Source: Micractinium sp. NFX-FRZ
Taxonomy: Eukaryota; Chlorophyta; Trebouxiophyceae; Chlorellales; Chlorellaceae
Assembly: GCA_029339195.1 (NCBI GenBank)
Contig: JAPTJF010000001.1
Location: forward strand, 248,001-312,000
Direction of reading: 5' to 3'
DNA: 64,000 nt
The notes beneath the pieces are model-generated. The model did not search any database. It had not been told where the DNA came from and saw only the letters and a list, made by a program, of their open reading frames with translations. Positions 34,575 through 44,648 of this stretch are shown here, in pieces. The translations under genes and the position numbers were made by a program. Position 1 is the first letter of the stretch. Each line of letters begins with the position of its first letter.

Positions 34575-35195
34575 AGTGCCAGCTGTGGGCGGAGCAAAAG
34601 GAAGGGGAGGAGAGGGAAGATGTGAAGACGCCGGGGAGGGTGCACGAGCTCTGGGCGGCGGCGGCAGGCGGCGGCGGGAGTGGGCGGATAGCGGCGGCAC
34701 TAAAGCTGATGCCAGCAGTGCTCAGACATCGGCGACTGCACCAGGAGCAGCGCACCTGCGACCGGGCGACGAAGGGCGAAGCCTGGTCGCCAGCGAGTGT
34801 GCGGGCGAGCAGCTGCCAGCGAGCAGGCCATCGCCAACGCAAGAGGGACGGCGTAGGCAGATGGAGGGCACCAACTATGCACGCCAACTGCACACAGGTG
34901 GTTTGAGCTGGTGCCAGCAAGGACCGCCGGTCCGGCTGGGTGGCACGTGAGGCTCCTCACTCCCATCTCAGCCCCCTCAAGCTCAGAATCTTACAGCATC
35001 ACTGTATCCACTCAAAAGCTGGCAAAGAAAACAAATTTCATAACATTTCAAGGCCCCAGAGTGCTCATGTCGCAGAGAACAAGGGGGCTGGGGAGGGCAG
35101 TAGCCGCGCCAGAAGCGGGAAGCAGCGGCATGAGCTAGGAGTGGAGACACTCAGCCTGGGGTGTACGTATATGCCAGGCACATGCCAGCAGCCGG
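34575..35195. other. Intergenic region between two minus-strand genes
   Basis: Upstream region of the ChaC gene and 3' flank of the membrane-protein gene. A 5' exon of the ChaC gene may lie here; none could be fixed. Confidence 0.45.
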
Positions 35196-36616
35196 CTAGC
35201 TGGCGCCCACACGCGTCTGGCCGCCAGGGCTGCACCACACCACGCTGGCCTGCTGCTGCGGCGCTGTGCCACGGGTGCTTGCCTCCAGATCAATCGACAC
35301 CATGCCCTCAAACTTGCCATCCTCTGAGGTCACCTTGGCGCTGGGCAGCTGCACAGCAGGGGCGGCAGCCACAGCAGCCGCCTCCGCGGCCAGGGCGGCG
35401 GCGGCGGCACGCTTGGCGGCGCGGGCCTCGCGGGCCGCCGCCCAGCTCGCTCCCCAGCTGGCGCGGCGCTTGCGGCACATTGCAAAGGGGCAGATGAGCA
35501 CCAGCAGGGCGCCGAGGAGGGCTCCAATGGAGAAGCCAATGCCGCCGCCAATGGCGCCGGCCAGGATGACCACGGAGATGTAGACAGCAGCAAGAAAGAG
35601 CGCCACCACCAAGCCCAGCAGGAGGAGGAAGAGCATCAGGCAGCCCTCGCCGCCGCCACTGCTGCCGCTGCAGCCCCTGCCGCCGCCATCGCTGCAGCAG
35701 CCACTGCCGCCGCCGCCGCCAGAGTAGCCGCTCGAGCGGCCACTGGAGTAGCTGCCAGTGTGGGGGGTGCGTGCCGGCGGGGCGGGGGCGACGGTGGGTG
35801 CGCCGGCGGCCACCTCCAGATCGGACTGCCACGCCTCGATGCAGCCTGTTGTGAGGAGGGTGCCGCTCACCAGGCCAAGCAGGACGCCCAGGGCGCAGGC
35901 GCCGGCGCAGATGAGACCCGTGATGATCCTGCGGCGGTGGGGAGCAGGCGGTGGGCAGGGCCAGTGAGCAAGCGGCCTGGGGGTGAGGAGCGGTCTGCAG
36001 GGTCAGGGTCCCCAGAGGCCCAAACAGGCAGGGCTTGCAGGGGCCTCCCAGGAGTTTTTGCAGCTTGCACTGTCTGACCCACCAAAACTTGCGCCAAGGG
36101 AAGTGCCAGGGGGGGGCGCCAGGAGCAGTGCCGGCGGTGGCGTTGGCAGGGAGGGGCGAGAGCTCCGGCTCAGGGGTGGGTGCACTGTCTACAGGAGCCT
36201 CGCTGGTCGCAGGCAGGCTGTTTGCAGCAACGTCCAAGGGCAGCTGGGCCAGCTCAGTGTCGTGGCCAGTCGCGATGGTGGCGGGAGACGTGAGTGGGGC
36301 GTTGCCGGCAGTGGCGGCGGCGGCCAGTGGGTTGGACTTGGCGGTGGAGCCAGCGGGGGCGCCCATGGTGTTTGTGACGGTCTGCAGGCCATGGGGAGGC
36401 GTCACGTTCAGTCAGCCAGCGGCCAACGCCGTGCGAGGAGGCGCAGGCGCGCGGTGTCAGGTGCGAACAGGTCACCTGCGAAAGCGCCCGGCGATCGATG
36501 GGCACGCCTCCGCCCTTCATTGGGTCCAGGTGCGCGTCGGCAGCGGCTGCAACAAGGAGCAGCAGCAGGGCCACCGCTGCGGCAGCCGCTCCTGCCCGCT
36601 TCGGAGCCCCCAGCAT
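35196..36616 (-). CDS. Secretory-pathway membrane protein of unknown function
   Basis: Three exons: 36616-36476, 36381-36083, 35928-35196. Phases close for 390 aa. A signal peptide ([29 protein letters not shown] region) is followed by a Pro/Ala/Ser/Thr-rich stretch, probably extracytosolic. Then come a first helix (IITGLICAGACALGVLLGLV), a Ser/Gly/Cys-rich linker (YSGGGGGSGCCSDGGGRGCS), and a hydrophobic hairpin (LMLFLLLLGLVVALFLAAVY ... IGFSIGALLGALLVLICPF). It continues as a basic Ala/Arg-rich tail ([20 protein letters not shown]) and ends near GGQTRVGAS. No family recognised. Topology suggests a glycosylated lumenal N-terminus and three membrane spans with a cytosolic tail. Confidence 0.7.
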
Positions 36617-37327
36617 TGTGCGGGGATTTCAAAAGACGTGTTGAAGGCGCTTTAGAATGTAGACAGCAGCAGTCGAGGCGCCGAGACCCGCAATTGATAT
36701 GGCCAACCGCCGCCACCGCTCAATAGGCGCGGCATGCATAGCACAGCCCGGCTCACTTGCTAGTGGCCATTTCGCCCACTTCAGCTGGCTAATATTTAGA
36801 GCTACTGCATGCTACACTGAGTGTAGAGATTGTTCGGCGAGGCCTGGAGTGCATGTACCGACAGCACAGGTCATGCACCGAGACGGTGCGGCCCGTGTTG
36901 CATGTGGGCAGAACGGGCTCACGGCGCAGGGCACGGCAGGGAGGCCACCTGCTCTAACCAGGTGAAATAAACAGGCGGCGTGTTTATCACCTACAGCGGT
37001 ACACCTGCTAACACAGGAGCGTGCACACACGAATGTGTGCGCTGGGCCTTTGGGCGCCTTCGCGTCCCGCCACCGGCCGCCTGTGCAGCCAAGTGACTCA
37101 GCACCTCCCTGTAAACGGAGACCTCAAGAGCACCCGCTGTGGGTGCACAACAAACTCAGATGGGCATCTCAGCGGTGCTGCAAGCCCCATAGCGCCGCTG
37201 GAGACTTGCCCCGTCTCGCTAGTGACTCGCAGCCGCCCCCGACTGTTTCTGCGCTGTTGTTTGCTGTCGCACTGTTCCCTCAACTTGAACGCAGCGAGCC
37301 GCGGGACCTGAAGGGGCAGCAAAGAGC
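36617..37327. promoter_or_regulatory. Divergent region, membrane protein / P450
   Basis: 711 bp between opposing start codons. It contains a short inverted repeat near 37023-37041 (GCACACACGAATGTGTGC). No ORF is supported. Confidence 0.4.
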
Positions 37328-40300
37328 ATGGTTCTACTCCCATGGCTGCTCGTTTACGTGGGGCTCTGCACTTTGGTGAGCGCTTGCTGCCCCGTGGCAT
37401 GCTTTGTGCTGTGATCGCCGAAAGCAACGAAACAGTGGTGCCCGCTGCCGTGGCAGCGGTGGCGACGGATGTGTGGGCAGCGGCAGGCGGCGCGTAGCGG
37501 CAGCGGCACTCACGCTGCACCGCCCACGCCTCTTCCTGCCCCACAGGCCGCACTTGTGGTGTATGGCTTCCACCCGGTGAAGCGCTGGCGCTACCGCCAC
37601 ATCCCAGGTGGGCGGGCGCCCCACCATTGGCTGTCCATTGTTGGTCGCTCCTGCGATCCTCGTCGCATGCCCGCTCATCCCCCATGCACTCTCCCCACCC
37701 CAGCCCTTCCCTCCCCTCCCCTGCCATGACCCGACTCTCCCGCCCTGCAGGCCCGCCCTTCCGCTGGCTGGTGGGCCACCTGCCTGAGGTGCTCAGCATG
37801 GGCATGGAGAAGGCGCATGTGAGGCCCAGGCCACCCCTGCCCTTTCCCACGCAGCTTGTGCAGGGGGTGGGTGCGCTGTCATGATGACCAGTTTCCACAT
37901 GGCGGGTTTGCTGGCGTGGGCAATTATGTAGGCGATGTGTGCTGGCCGGCCAGATGACGGCTGGCTTGCTGGGTCAATAAGCGGCACGCAAGGCTGGGCA
38001 CAGCATGCGGCGCTCTCTGGCTCCTGGCTGGCATCGTTGCCAGCTGGCGGCCGCCCTTCTGACCGTGCCCACCGCTGTGTCGCCACCCAGGCCTACCTGC
38101 CCACCATCCCCTGCCTGCCGCCCTCCCCTCATGCCTGCTCGTCTTCCTGCGCAGGCGCACTTTGCCGAGCAGTATGGACCCGGCCCCTTCTGCTTCTGGA
38201 TGGGCGGCGTCCCTGTCGTGATGACAGATCACCCGGAGCTGGCACGGTGGGCAGCAAGGCAGCCGGCCTGCCCTGGAACTGCCTGCAACACAGCTGCGCT
38301 TGCAGTTGTCCACCCAACCTGCTCTCGTGTGCTGCACGCCCGTTCTCGGGTGCTGGCATGCCACGCAACAGCACAGCACCCAAAGAGCGAGCAGCATGCC
38401 ACAGCATGCAGCGGCGGCGGCGCTCGATCTGCCCCCAGCTAACGCATTGATGCCCTTGCTGACCCGCGTGCCCAACCACCCCGTCTGTTCCATTTCTGTG
38501 CCCCGCCGTGCAGCAAGGTGATGGCGCGCCCCACACGCCACAAGGTCTACTCCCTGCACCACGGCCTGGAGGAGCAGTCCGAGCGGTACAGCCTCGTGTT
38601 TGGCAACGGGGAGCTGTGGCGGGCGGCCCGCAACTCCTGGTCGCCCTTCTTCAGAAAGGTGGCCAGGGGGGAGGGTGGGGTGGGCTTGGTTGGCAGTAAG
38701 CGGCTTGCCTGCCTGTCTGACTGTCTGCTTGCCTGGCACTCTAACAAGCGACACTTGTGATAAACACATCACCGGGCTTCTCCTTCCAGTTGTGTCCTTG
38801 CAAACGTGGCATGTGTGTGTACCCCTACTGCAGGAGGGAGTAAGAGTAAACCAAGCTGCCCCTGCTGACCAGCTCGTGCGCGGGCCTCGCTCTTCTTCCA
38901 AAATTAGTTTTCTACACCACAGCATGCACGTCCCTCCTCTGCAGGAGAGCCTGGCCAAGCTGGCACCACTAATGGACGCTTCTGCGGGCCGCCTGGCGGA
39001 GCACCTGGGGGCGGCCGCGGACAGCGGGCGGGAGGTGGAGATCTGGCGGGAGCTGGGGCGGATGACGATGGACGTGGTGAGGGGCTGTGGGGTGAGGTGA
39101 TGAAGTGCAGAGTGGTTCTGGGTGCGGGCCGAACGAGCAAACAGGCAGTGCTGTTGGTTCTGGAGGAGACGGAGGGAGTGGCTCGCAGCGCCTGCGTGTC
39201 TGTGGGTCCGCACGGGATGAAGCAGGCGCGCCCAAGCTTGCCTTCCTGCGTGCCGCCCTCACAATGCTGCTCTCGCGTCCCCCTGCCCTTGTGCGCCCCG
39301 CCTGCAGGTCGGCACCACAGCCTTCGGGTGAGTAGGTGCTTGGTGGGAGAGGGCTTGACCGCAAAATGCAAGCACCTCCCACATGCCCCGCTGGCATCAG
39401 CTGCCACCTAAGGAGGCGGATCCCAGCCGCCAGCCGCCCCTGCCAACACCCCACATCTCCACCTCACCGCCCTCCCCATCTCACTCCAGCTCCCTCTCCC
39501 GCTCCTCTCCCCTCAGCCCTTTTCTGCTCTCTTATCTTCTGTGCAGCTTCAACCTTTGACAGACATCACACCGCACCCAACTGTGCTCCCTGCCCCGCCC
39601 CCCACCCCCCCAGCCGCTTCTCCCACCCGCCTGCGTCAGCGTCAGCTGCCAGCAAGCCACCCCCTGACGTTTTGAATCCCCCCCACCCTGCCTTTCTCCC
39701 TCTCTTGTCACAGGGTCAACTTTGACACCCTGGAGCGCAATAACGGCAGGCAGCAGGAGGAGGGAGGGCAGCGGGCGCCCGCCGCCACGGCGAAGGAGGG
39801 GCGGCTGCGCACCCCCGCCGACCGCCTCACTTGGGCGCTGCGCATCTTCTTCGAGGTGTTTGGTGAGCCTCACCTGTACCCCACGCTGCACCCCACTTAT
39901 GATCCCGCTCTCCGGTACCTGGAGTTGTTGAATGGACAGAGCCAAGTCCTCTTGCTTCAGTGTTTGCGAGCCAATGGCTGCCGGTATGCATACACTGTGC
40001 ATACTGCAGCGGATGCACAGCTTTTGCTCCAACTCCAAGACGCCAAGCGCCTCTTTTCCTTCACGCATTCGTAAGCCTCAGTAGCTTACATGTATTCAGC
40101 TCCTCATCTCCTCTTCCCGCTCCCCCCCGCTGCTTTCTCTTTCACCCTTTTGCCTGCCCCCGCCCTCTTTTGTTTTGCAGCCCTGGGCAACCCCCTCTTT
40201 GCCCTCTTCTTCCTGTTTCCCGAGCTGGAGCGCGCCATCAAATGGGCCGCCAATGCGCTGCCCACCCCAGCCTTCAAACAGGTGAGCGGGCGATTGAAGC

Positions 40301-42761
40301 GAGTGACAGTGCGCCCGCTGCACGCTGCGAGTGCCGTGCCAACCAGGCAGCGCTCGATGGAATCCAGTACGGCTGTGCTGTGCTGTGCTGTGCCGTGCTC
40401 TGGACTGCACCGCTTTGGTGCAGGCCTGGCCATATGATACCCATGCGAGAGGTTGGCCTTACAGCCTGCCTCTCCATCTCCCGGCCTGCCTGCCCTGGCA
40501 CCACCGGCCCCATGGGGCGGCTCCTGCCTTACTCGCACACATCTCCTGAATGCCGCACCTGGCATGCATCAAACATGCCCCCTTGACACACACACCTGTC
40601 TTGGTCCCCCCTCAGGAGCTGGCGTCCCGCCATGAGATGCGCAGCGTGGGTGTGGAGTTGGTGCAGCAGCACCTGGCGCACGGCGGCGCCAGCGCCAGCC
40701 CGCAGGGGCACTCAGCACGCGCAGCGCGCCCCGCTGTGGTTGACCCAGGCAGCTTCCTGGCGCTCATTGCACCCGCCATGGGGCGCCAGGTGGCGGGGGA
40801 GACGCTGGGAGAGCTGTGGGCGGCCAACCAGAGCTCGACTTTCATCATGGCAGGTGCGGCTTCTGGGGGGAACAGGGGCGGTACCCTGCCTGCCTGCCTC
40901 TGTGCCTGCTGGGGTGTCACAATTCTGCTGCCGCTGCCGCTGCTGCTGCCGCCACTGCCGCCGCTGGCGCTGCTGCTGCCGCCATTGCCGCCGCTGCCTC
41001 TGTTGCTGTCTCTGCTGCTGCCACTGCTGGCGGTGCTGTTGGTGCTACTGCCGCCACTGCTTCCACGGCTGCCACCGCCGCTGCTGGCGCGGCGCATTAG
41101 CCAGCCGTGCTGAAGGTTATACTGCCCGCCGCCACCCCATTTGCCCCACTGCCCCCCATGCAGGGTACGAGACCACCGCCAACCTGCTGTGCTTCGCCAT
41201 TCACCTGCTGGCATCACACCCGGGTATGCGCTGTTTGGGGCCCAGCTGGAGGCCTGAGCTGGCAGTGGATGGGGTCAGCAGCGGGGGATGGATGGAGCTG
41301 GAGGCGGGTTTTTGGCCGGTGCCGTGGGGTTTTCTGCACTGCGCCGTGCCGCGCAATGCATGCGGCCACATGTGCCCTAACTCCTGGCTAGGCCCGCCCA
41401 CCCGCCTGCCTGCCCGCCCGCCCGCCCGTCCGCCCGCCTATATCCCCAACTGTTGCAGAGCAGGAGGCGCGGCTGCTGGCGGAGGTCGACTCCTTTGACC
41501 CCTCCTCACACCTGGAGTCTGGGCCAGATGCCCTGGAGTCCTGCCTGCCCTTCACCTGGGCGGTAGTGAACGAGTCGCTGCGCCTCTTCCCGCCCGCCCC
41601 CATGGGCATACGGGAGGCCAAGGAGGGGATCACGCTGGGAGGGCTGGCAATACCGCCCGATGCGGCGCTGCAGGTGGGGCTGGGTGGGAACGGGGGCGGG
41701 TTGAAGGGGGCGGGAGCCTCGCCGTGAGGACCACAAGTCGCGCCCTTTGTTCCCTGCTCATACACATGCCCGCCCACTCTGCCGCACCTCTTCTACCCTG
41801 CGCTGCCCCCCCATGCACCTCCTGCCAGGTCTCAATCTACTCGATGCACCGCAGCAAGCGGTGGTGGCGCGACCCTCTGGCCTTCAAGCCCGACCGCTTC
41901 CTGCCCGGCACACCCGAGGCTGCAGAGGTGCGCGCATGTTAAGGTTGGGTGTGTTTGGGTGGATGGGGCTGGCAGGGCATTGTTTTCTTGGATATTGGTT
42001 GTTGTGTTGGCGAGTTGCATGCCAGCAGGGCAGCACCGTGTGCTCCTCTGCAGAGGCAGCAACGGGCCAGACTAATATTTGCCCCCTTGACACGCATTGT
42101 GGCGACCCCTGTTTTTGCGCCCGCCCGCAGGTTGTGCCCGGCGCCTTCATGCCCTTTGGAGACGGCGCCCGCAAGTCAGTGGGACAGGGCGGGTCTGTGG
42201 TTGTGCGGCCTGCACAAGAGCGGCTGCCTGTCCTGCCCATCGCTGCCTCGCATGCAGCATCGACATCAGCAACTAGCCCCGCCCTGCCCAGCATTACTGG
42301 TAGCTAGGATGTAGCAAGGATGCTTCTGTTCAGGGCTTGCCCTGTGGACTGCTCTCCGCCCTTCGCCAAACCCTGCCAGTGGCGCTTTCCTCCCAACCCC
42401 TGCCGCTCTCCACATTCTGTGTCGCCCTGCCCTCCCAGATGCATCGGCTGGCGGTTTGCCCTGATGGAGGCCGCCCTGTCGCTGGCCAAGCTGTACCGGC
42501 AGGTGAGGGGCGGGGTGCGTGGCAACCCTTCAACTGGCAGACAGTCGCCTTTTCGCTTCGTGCTGATTGTCGCTGCGTTCGACATGCGTCAGCGGGCACG
42601 CGGTCTGGCTCACCTAACTGCACGACCCACCGATGCCCCGCCTCTCCGCTGTGCAGTACACCTTCAGCCTCCTGCCGGGCCAGGTGCCGCTCAAGACCAA
42701 GACGCTGCTGACAATGGGGCCAGAAAACGGGGTGCATGTGACGGTGCACCGCCGCGGCTAG
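37328..42761 (+). CDS. Cytochrome P450 (tandem copy A)
   Basis: Sixteen exons: 37328-37375, 37547-37607, 37751-37818, 38155-38246, 38514-38658, 38945-39076, 39308-39327, 39714-39862, 40181-40281, 40616-40853, 41164-41223, 41459-41673, 41829-41927, 42131-42174, 42439-42502, 42657-42761. Phases close for 546 aa. An N-terminal membrane anchor (MVLLPWLLVYVGLCTLAALV) precedes the hinge IPGPPFRWLVGHLP. I-helix AGYETTAN, K-helix NESLR (ExxR), DRF, and heme loop FGDGARKCIG (Cys ligand) are all intact, so the enzyme should be active. The MTMDVVGTTAFGVNFDTLE region recalls CYP3-clan/CYP711-like enzymes, but the family is not assignable by eye. Exon 7 is only 20 nt. Substrate unknown. Confidence 0.94.
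40926..41095 (+). repeat. Imperfect (CTG/CCG) triplet array in intron
   Basis: About 170 bp of CTG, CCG and CCA triplets, with no stop in at least two frames (Leu/Pro-like or Ala-like translations), inside the intron between P450 A exons 10 and 11. It is absent from the matching intron of copy B. Confidence 0.85.
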
Positions 42762-43311
42762 GCGCTGGCGCTCACTGGCGCTACAAGGGTCCTGCTGCGT
42801 GCAACCGGGAGGGGCCCATTTGGCGCTACTCACGCCATCAAGCAGCAGCTGTACAGGCAGTACGGGTTGTGTGCAGCTGCATGTAGGGGCGCCTTTCCTA
42901 AACGCGCTTTGGCATGCAGGTGAGACGTCGCAGGCTGTGCCTTCTGAACCGGCAACCTGCCGCCTTCATGGGCAGTAACCCTCCCCGTCTGCCAGCTCAG
43001 TTGCCGCAGGCTCGGCTTCGCCTTGCTCATGCACATATTCTTACCATGTCGCTGTACATTACGTTCACATCACGACAGCAAGGTGGCACATTGTTTTCTG
43101 CTGTTTGCTGTCTGTACATACATAGACAACGCAACGTGCGGAAGCAGGAGATGGAAAGGCACGCACATGGCTTGGGTAAAATGCAGCACCAGCGCAAGCA
43201 GAACCGGGCTACGTGTCACCGAATGGCCGCGCATGTCACCGGGCTATGGCATTCACTGTGGCTGACGTGCCAGCGTTGTGGTACCGGAATGATGCAGCGT
43301 GAGGAGCCTGC
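42762..43311. other. Convergent intergenic region
   Basis: 3' flanks of P450 A (+) and the small secreted protein (-). No coding frame is supported. Confidence 0.5.
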
Positions 43312-44002
43312 CTAGCCGGGTGCGGCTTTGGCACGGCAGAAAGAGGGGCAGAACTTGCAGGGATCATAGAGGGGCGGCACACTGGGCTTCCGAGAGGGAT
43401 CACACGTCTTGCAGGTGCCGCAGAGGTCCCTTATCGGCTTGGGAGGGCTTGGCGGGGGCTGCATCCCGCGCACCTGAAGCAACGGAAAGTAGGTACCAAC
43501 TGTAAGTACCCAAACGGAAGTCGTGAGCTGAAGAAAGCAGCAGTAAGTGAAGCCAGCCAGGGGCACCTGCCAACTACCAACCCTGCCTGCCCACCTTGCA
43601 ATCCTCAAGCGACCCAGCCGCTGGCCAAATGCAGGCCAGTCCTGGCAGCGGCAGGCCCGGCACGCCGGTCTGTGCGAGGCGCCTGCATAAAAGCACGTTC
43701 CAAGCCATGGTGGGGTTGCAATGGGTGGCGGTGCCAGATGGATGAGGGGGGTGACGACAGCCTGCAGACCCACAAGGACAGCTTGGTAAGCATGGGCCGC
43801 CCCGCCTCGGGGGTGCCCCGCGGGCCCCGCCCCGCCCCTCCCCCCCCGCACCGCCCTGCCCAGCCCCGCCCTGCGGGCCGCCCCACCCCGCTCACCTTAG
43901 GCGCCGTGCCGCAATGGGTGGCTGGGCCTCGTTAAGCCCTGTGGCGGTGCCTGCCAGCGCAAGCAGCGCCAGCAGGGCGCAGATGTGCGGTTTGGCAGCC
44001 AT
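43312..44002 (-). CDS. Small secreted Cys-rich protein
   Basis: Three exons: 44002-43896, 43682-43595, 43473-43312 (TAG). Phases close for 118 aa. A clear signal peptide (KPHICALLALLALAGTATG) is followed by a basic stretch (IAARRLRRLAQTG) and a Pro-rich region. Eight cysteines lie in the mature part: GLACIW, LEDCK, DLCGTCKTCDP and DPCKFCPSFC. The even number and paired spacing suggest disulphides in a secreted polypeptide. RRLRR could be a processing site. It lies between the two P450 copies on the opposite strand, so the segment between the P450 duplicates is occupied. No family recognised. Confidence 0.72.
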
Positions 44003-44648
44003 GCCCTGGATCGATGGAGAAACAGCATTGTGCCGTGAAGCGTGGGAGGGAGGGCAGAAGGCACCCCGGGGTGTGGTGAGCAACCTTCAGAACCCAACGT
44101 TCCTGCAGCTGCCTGGAGTGCATTTGCCCCATGTGTGTTATTAAAACACACCCATACATAACTGACGGGCAAGCGTCCCAGTTTTGAATGCGTGAAGTAC
44201 AATTTGCTGCACTCACACTTCATCAGGCAGATGCGGGGCCGGCACGCGAATCGTGTCACCGTGCACGGGTGCAATGCAGACGGCCACTTGGGCTGAACTC
44301 TTGGAGTTGCCTGGCATGGCAGGATGTTGGAAAGAGCATACCAGCACATGTAAACCTTTTTATTTGTAGCAGCGTGGCACCTGCCCCACGCTTGCGGGGC
44401 CGCTTAAGCTTTCATCAGAGCCGGCGCGGCGCCAGGTCAGCGCCGTCGACGGGCTGCCCACCCCCCACTGCGCCGCACACAAGCTGTCGGCGATCAGAAT
44501 TCAAGTCGCAGCAGCGCTAGCACACATTGCTAGCGCTGGCAGATCCTGTCGCCCGCTTTTGACCGTCCGCCGAATGACTGCCTCGGTTGTCGCTGCGCTC
44601 TTGCGCTAAACAATTTTGCGGCCCGAGATCTCGAAATAGACGGAACTT
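44003..44648. promoter_or_regulatory. Divergent region, secreted Cys-rich protein / P450 copy B
   Basis: 646 bp between opposing start codons. It contains the 10-bp palindrome CGAGATCTCG shortly 5' of the P450 start. No ORF is supported. Confidence 0.4.

Noticed and set aside
37924..39213. 429-aa minus-strand frame opposite P450 A
   Set aside because: Antisense to well-supported P450 exons; high GC suppresses stops. No domain seen.
40632..41498. Plus-strand frame with Cys/Arg-rich translation over the triplet array
   Set aside because: Out-of-frame reading of P450 exon 10, the triplet array and exon 12; no independent signal.
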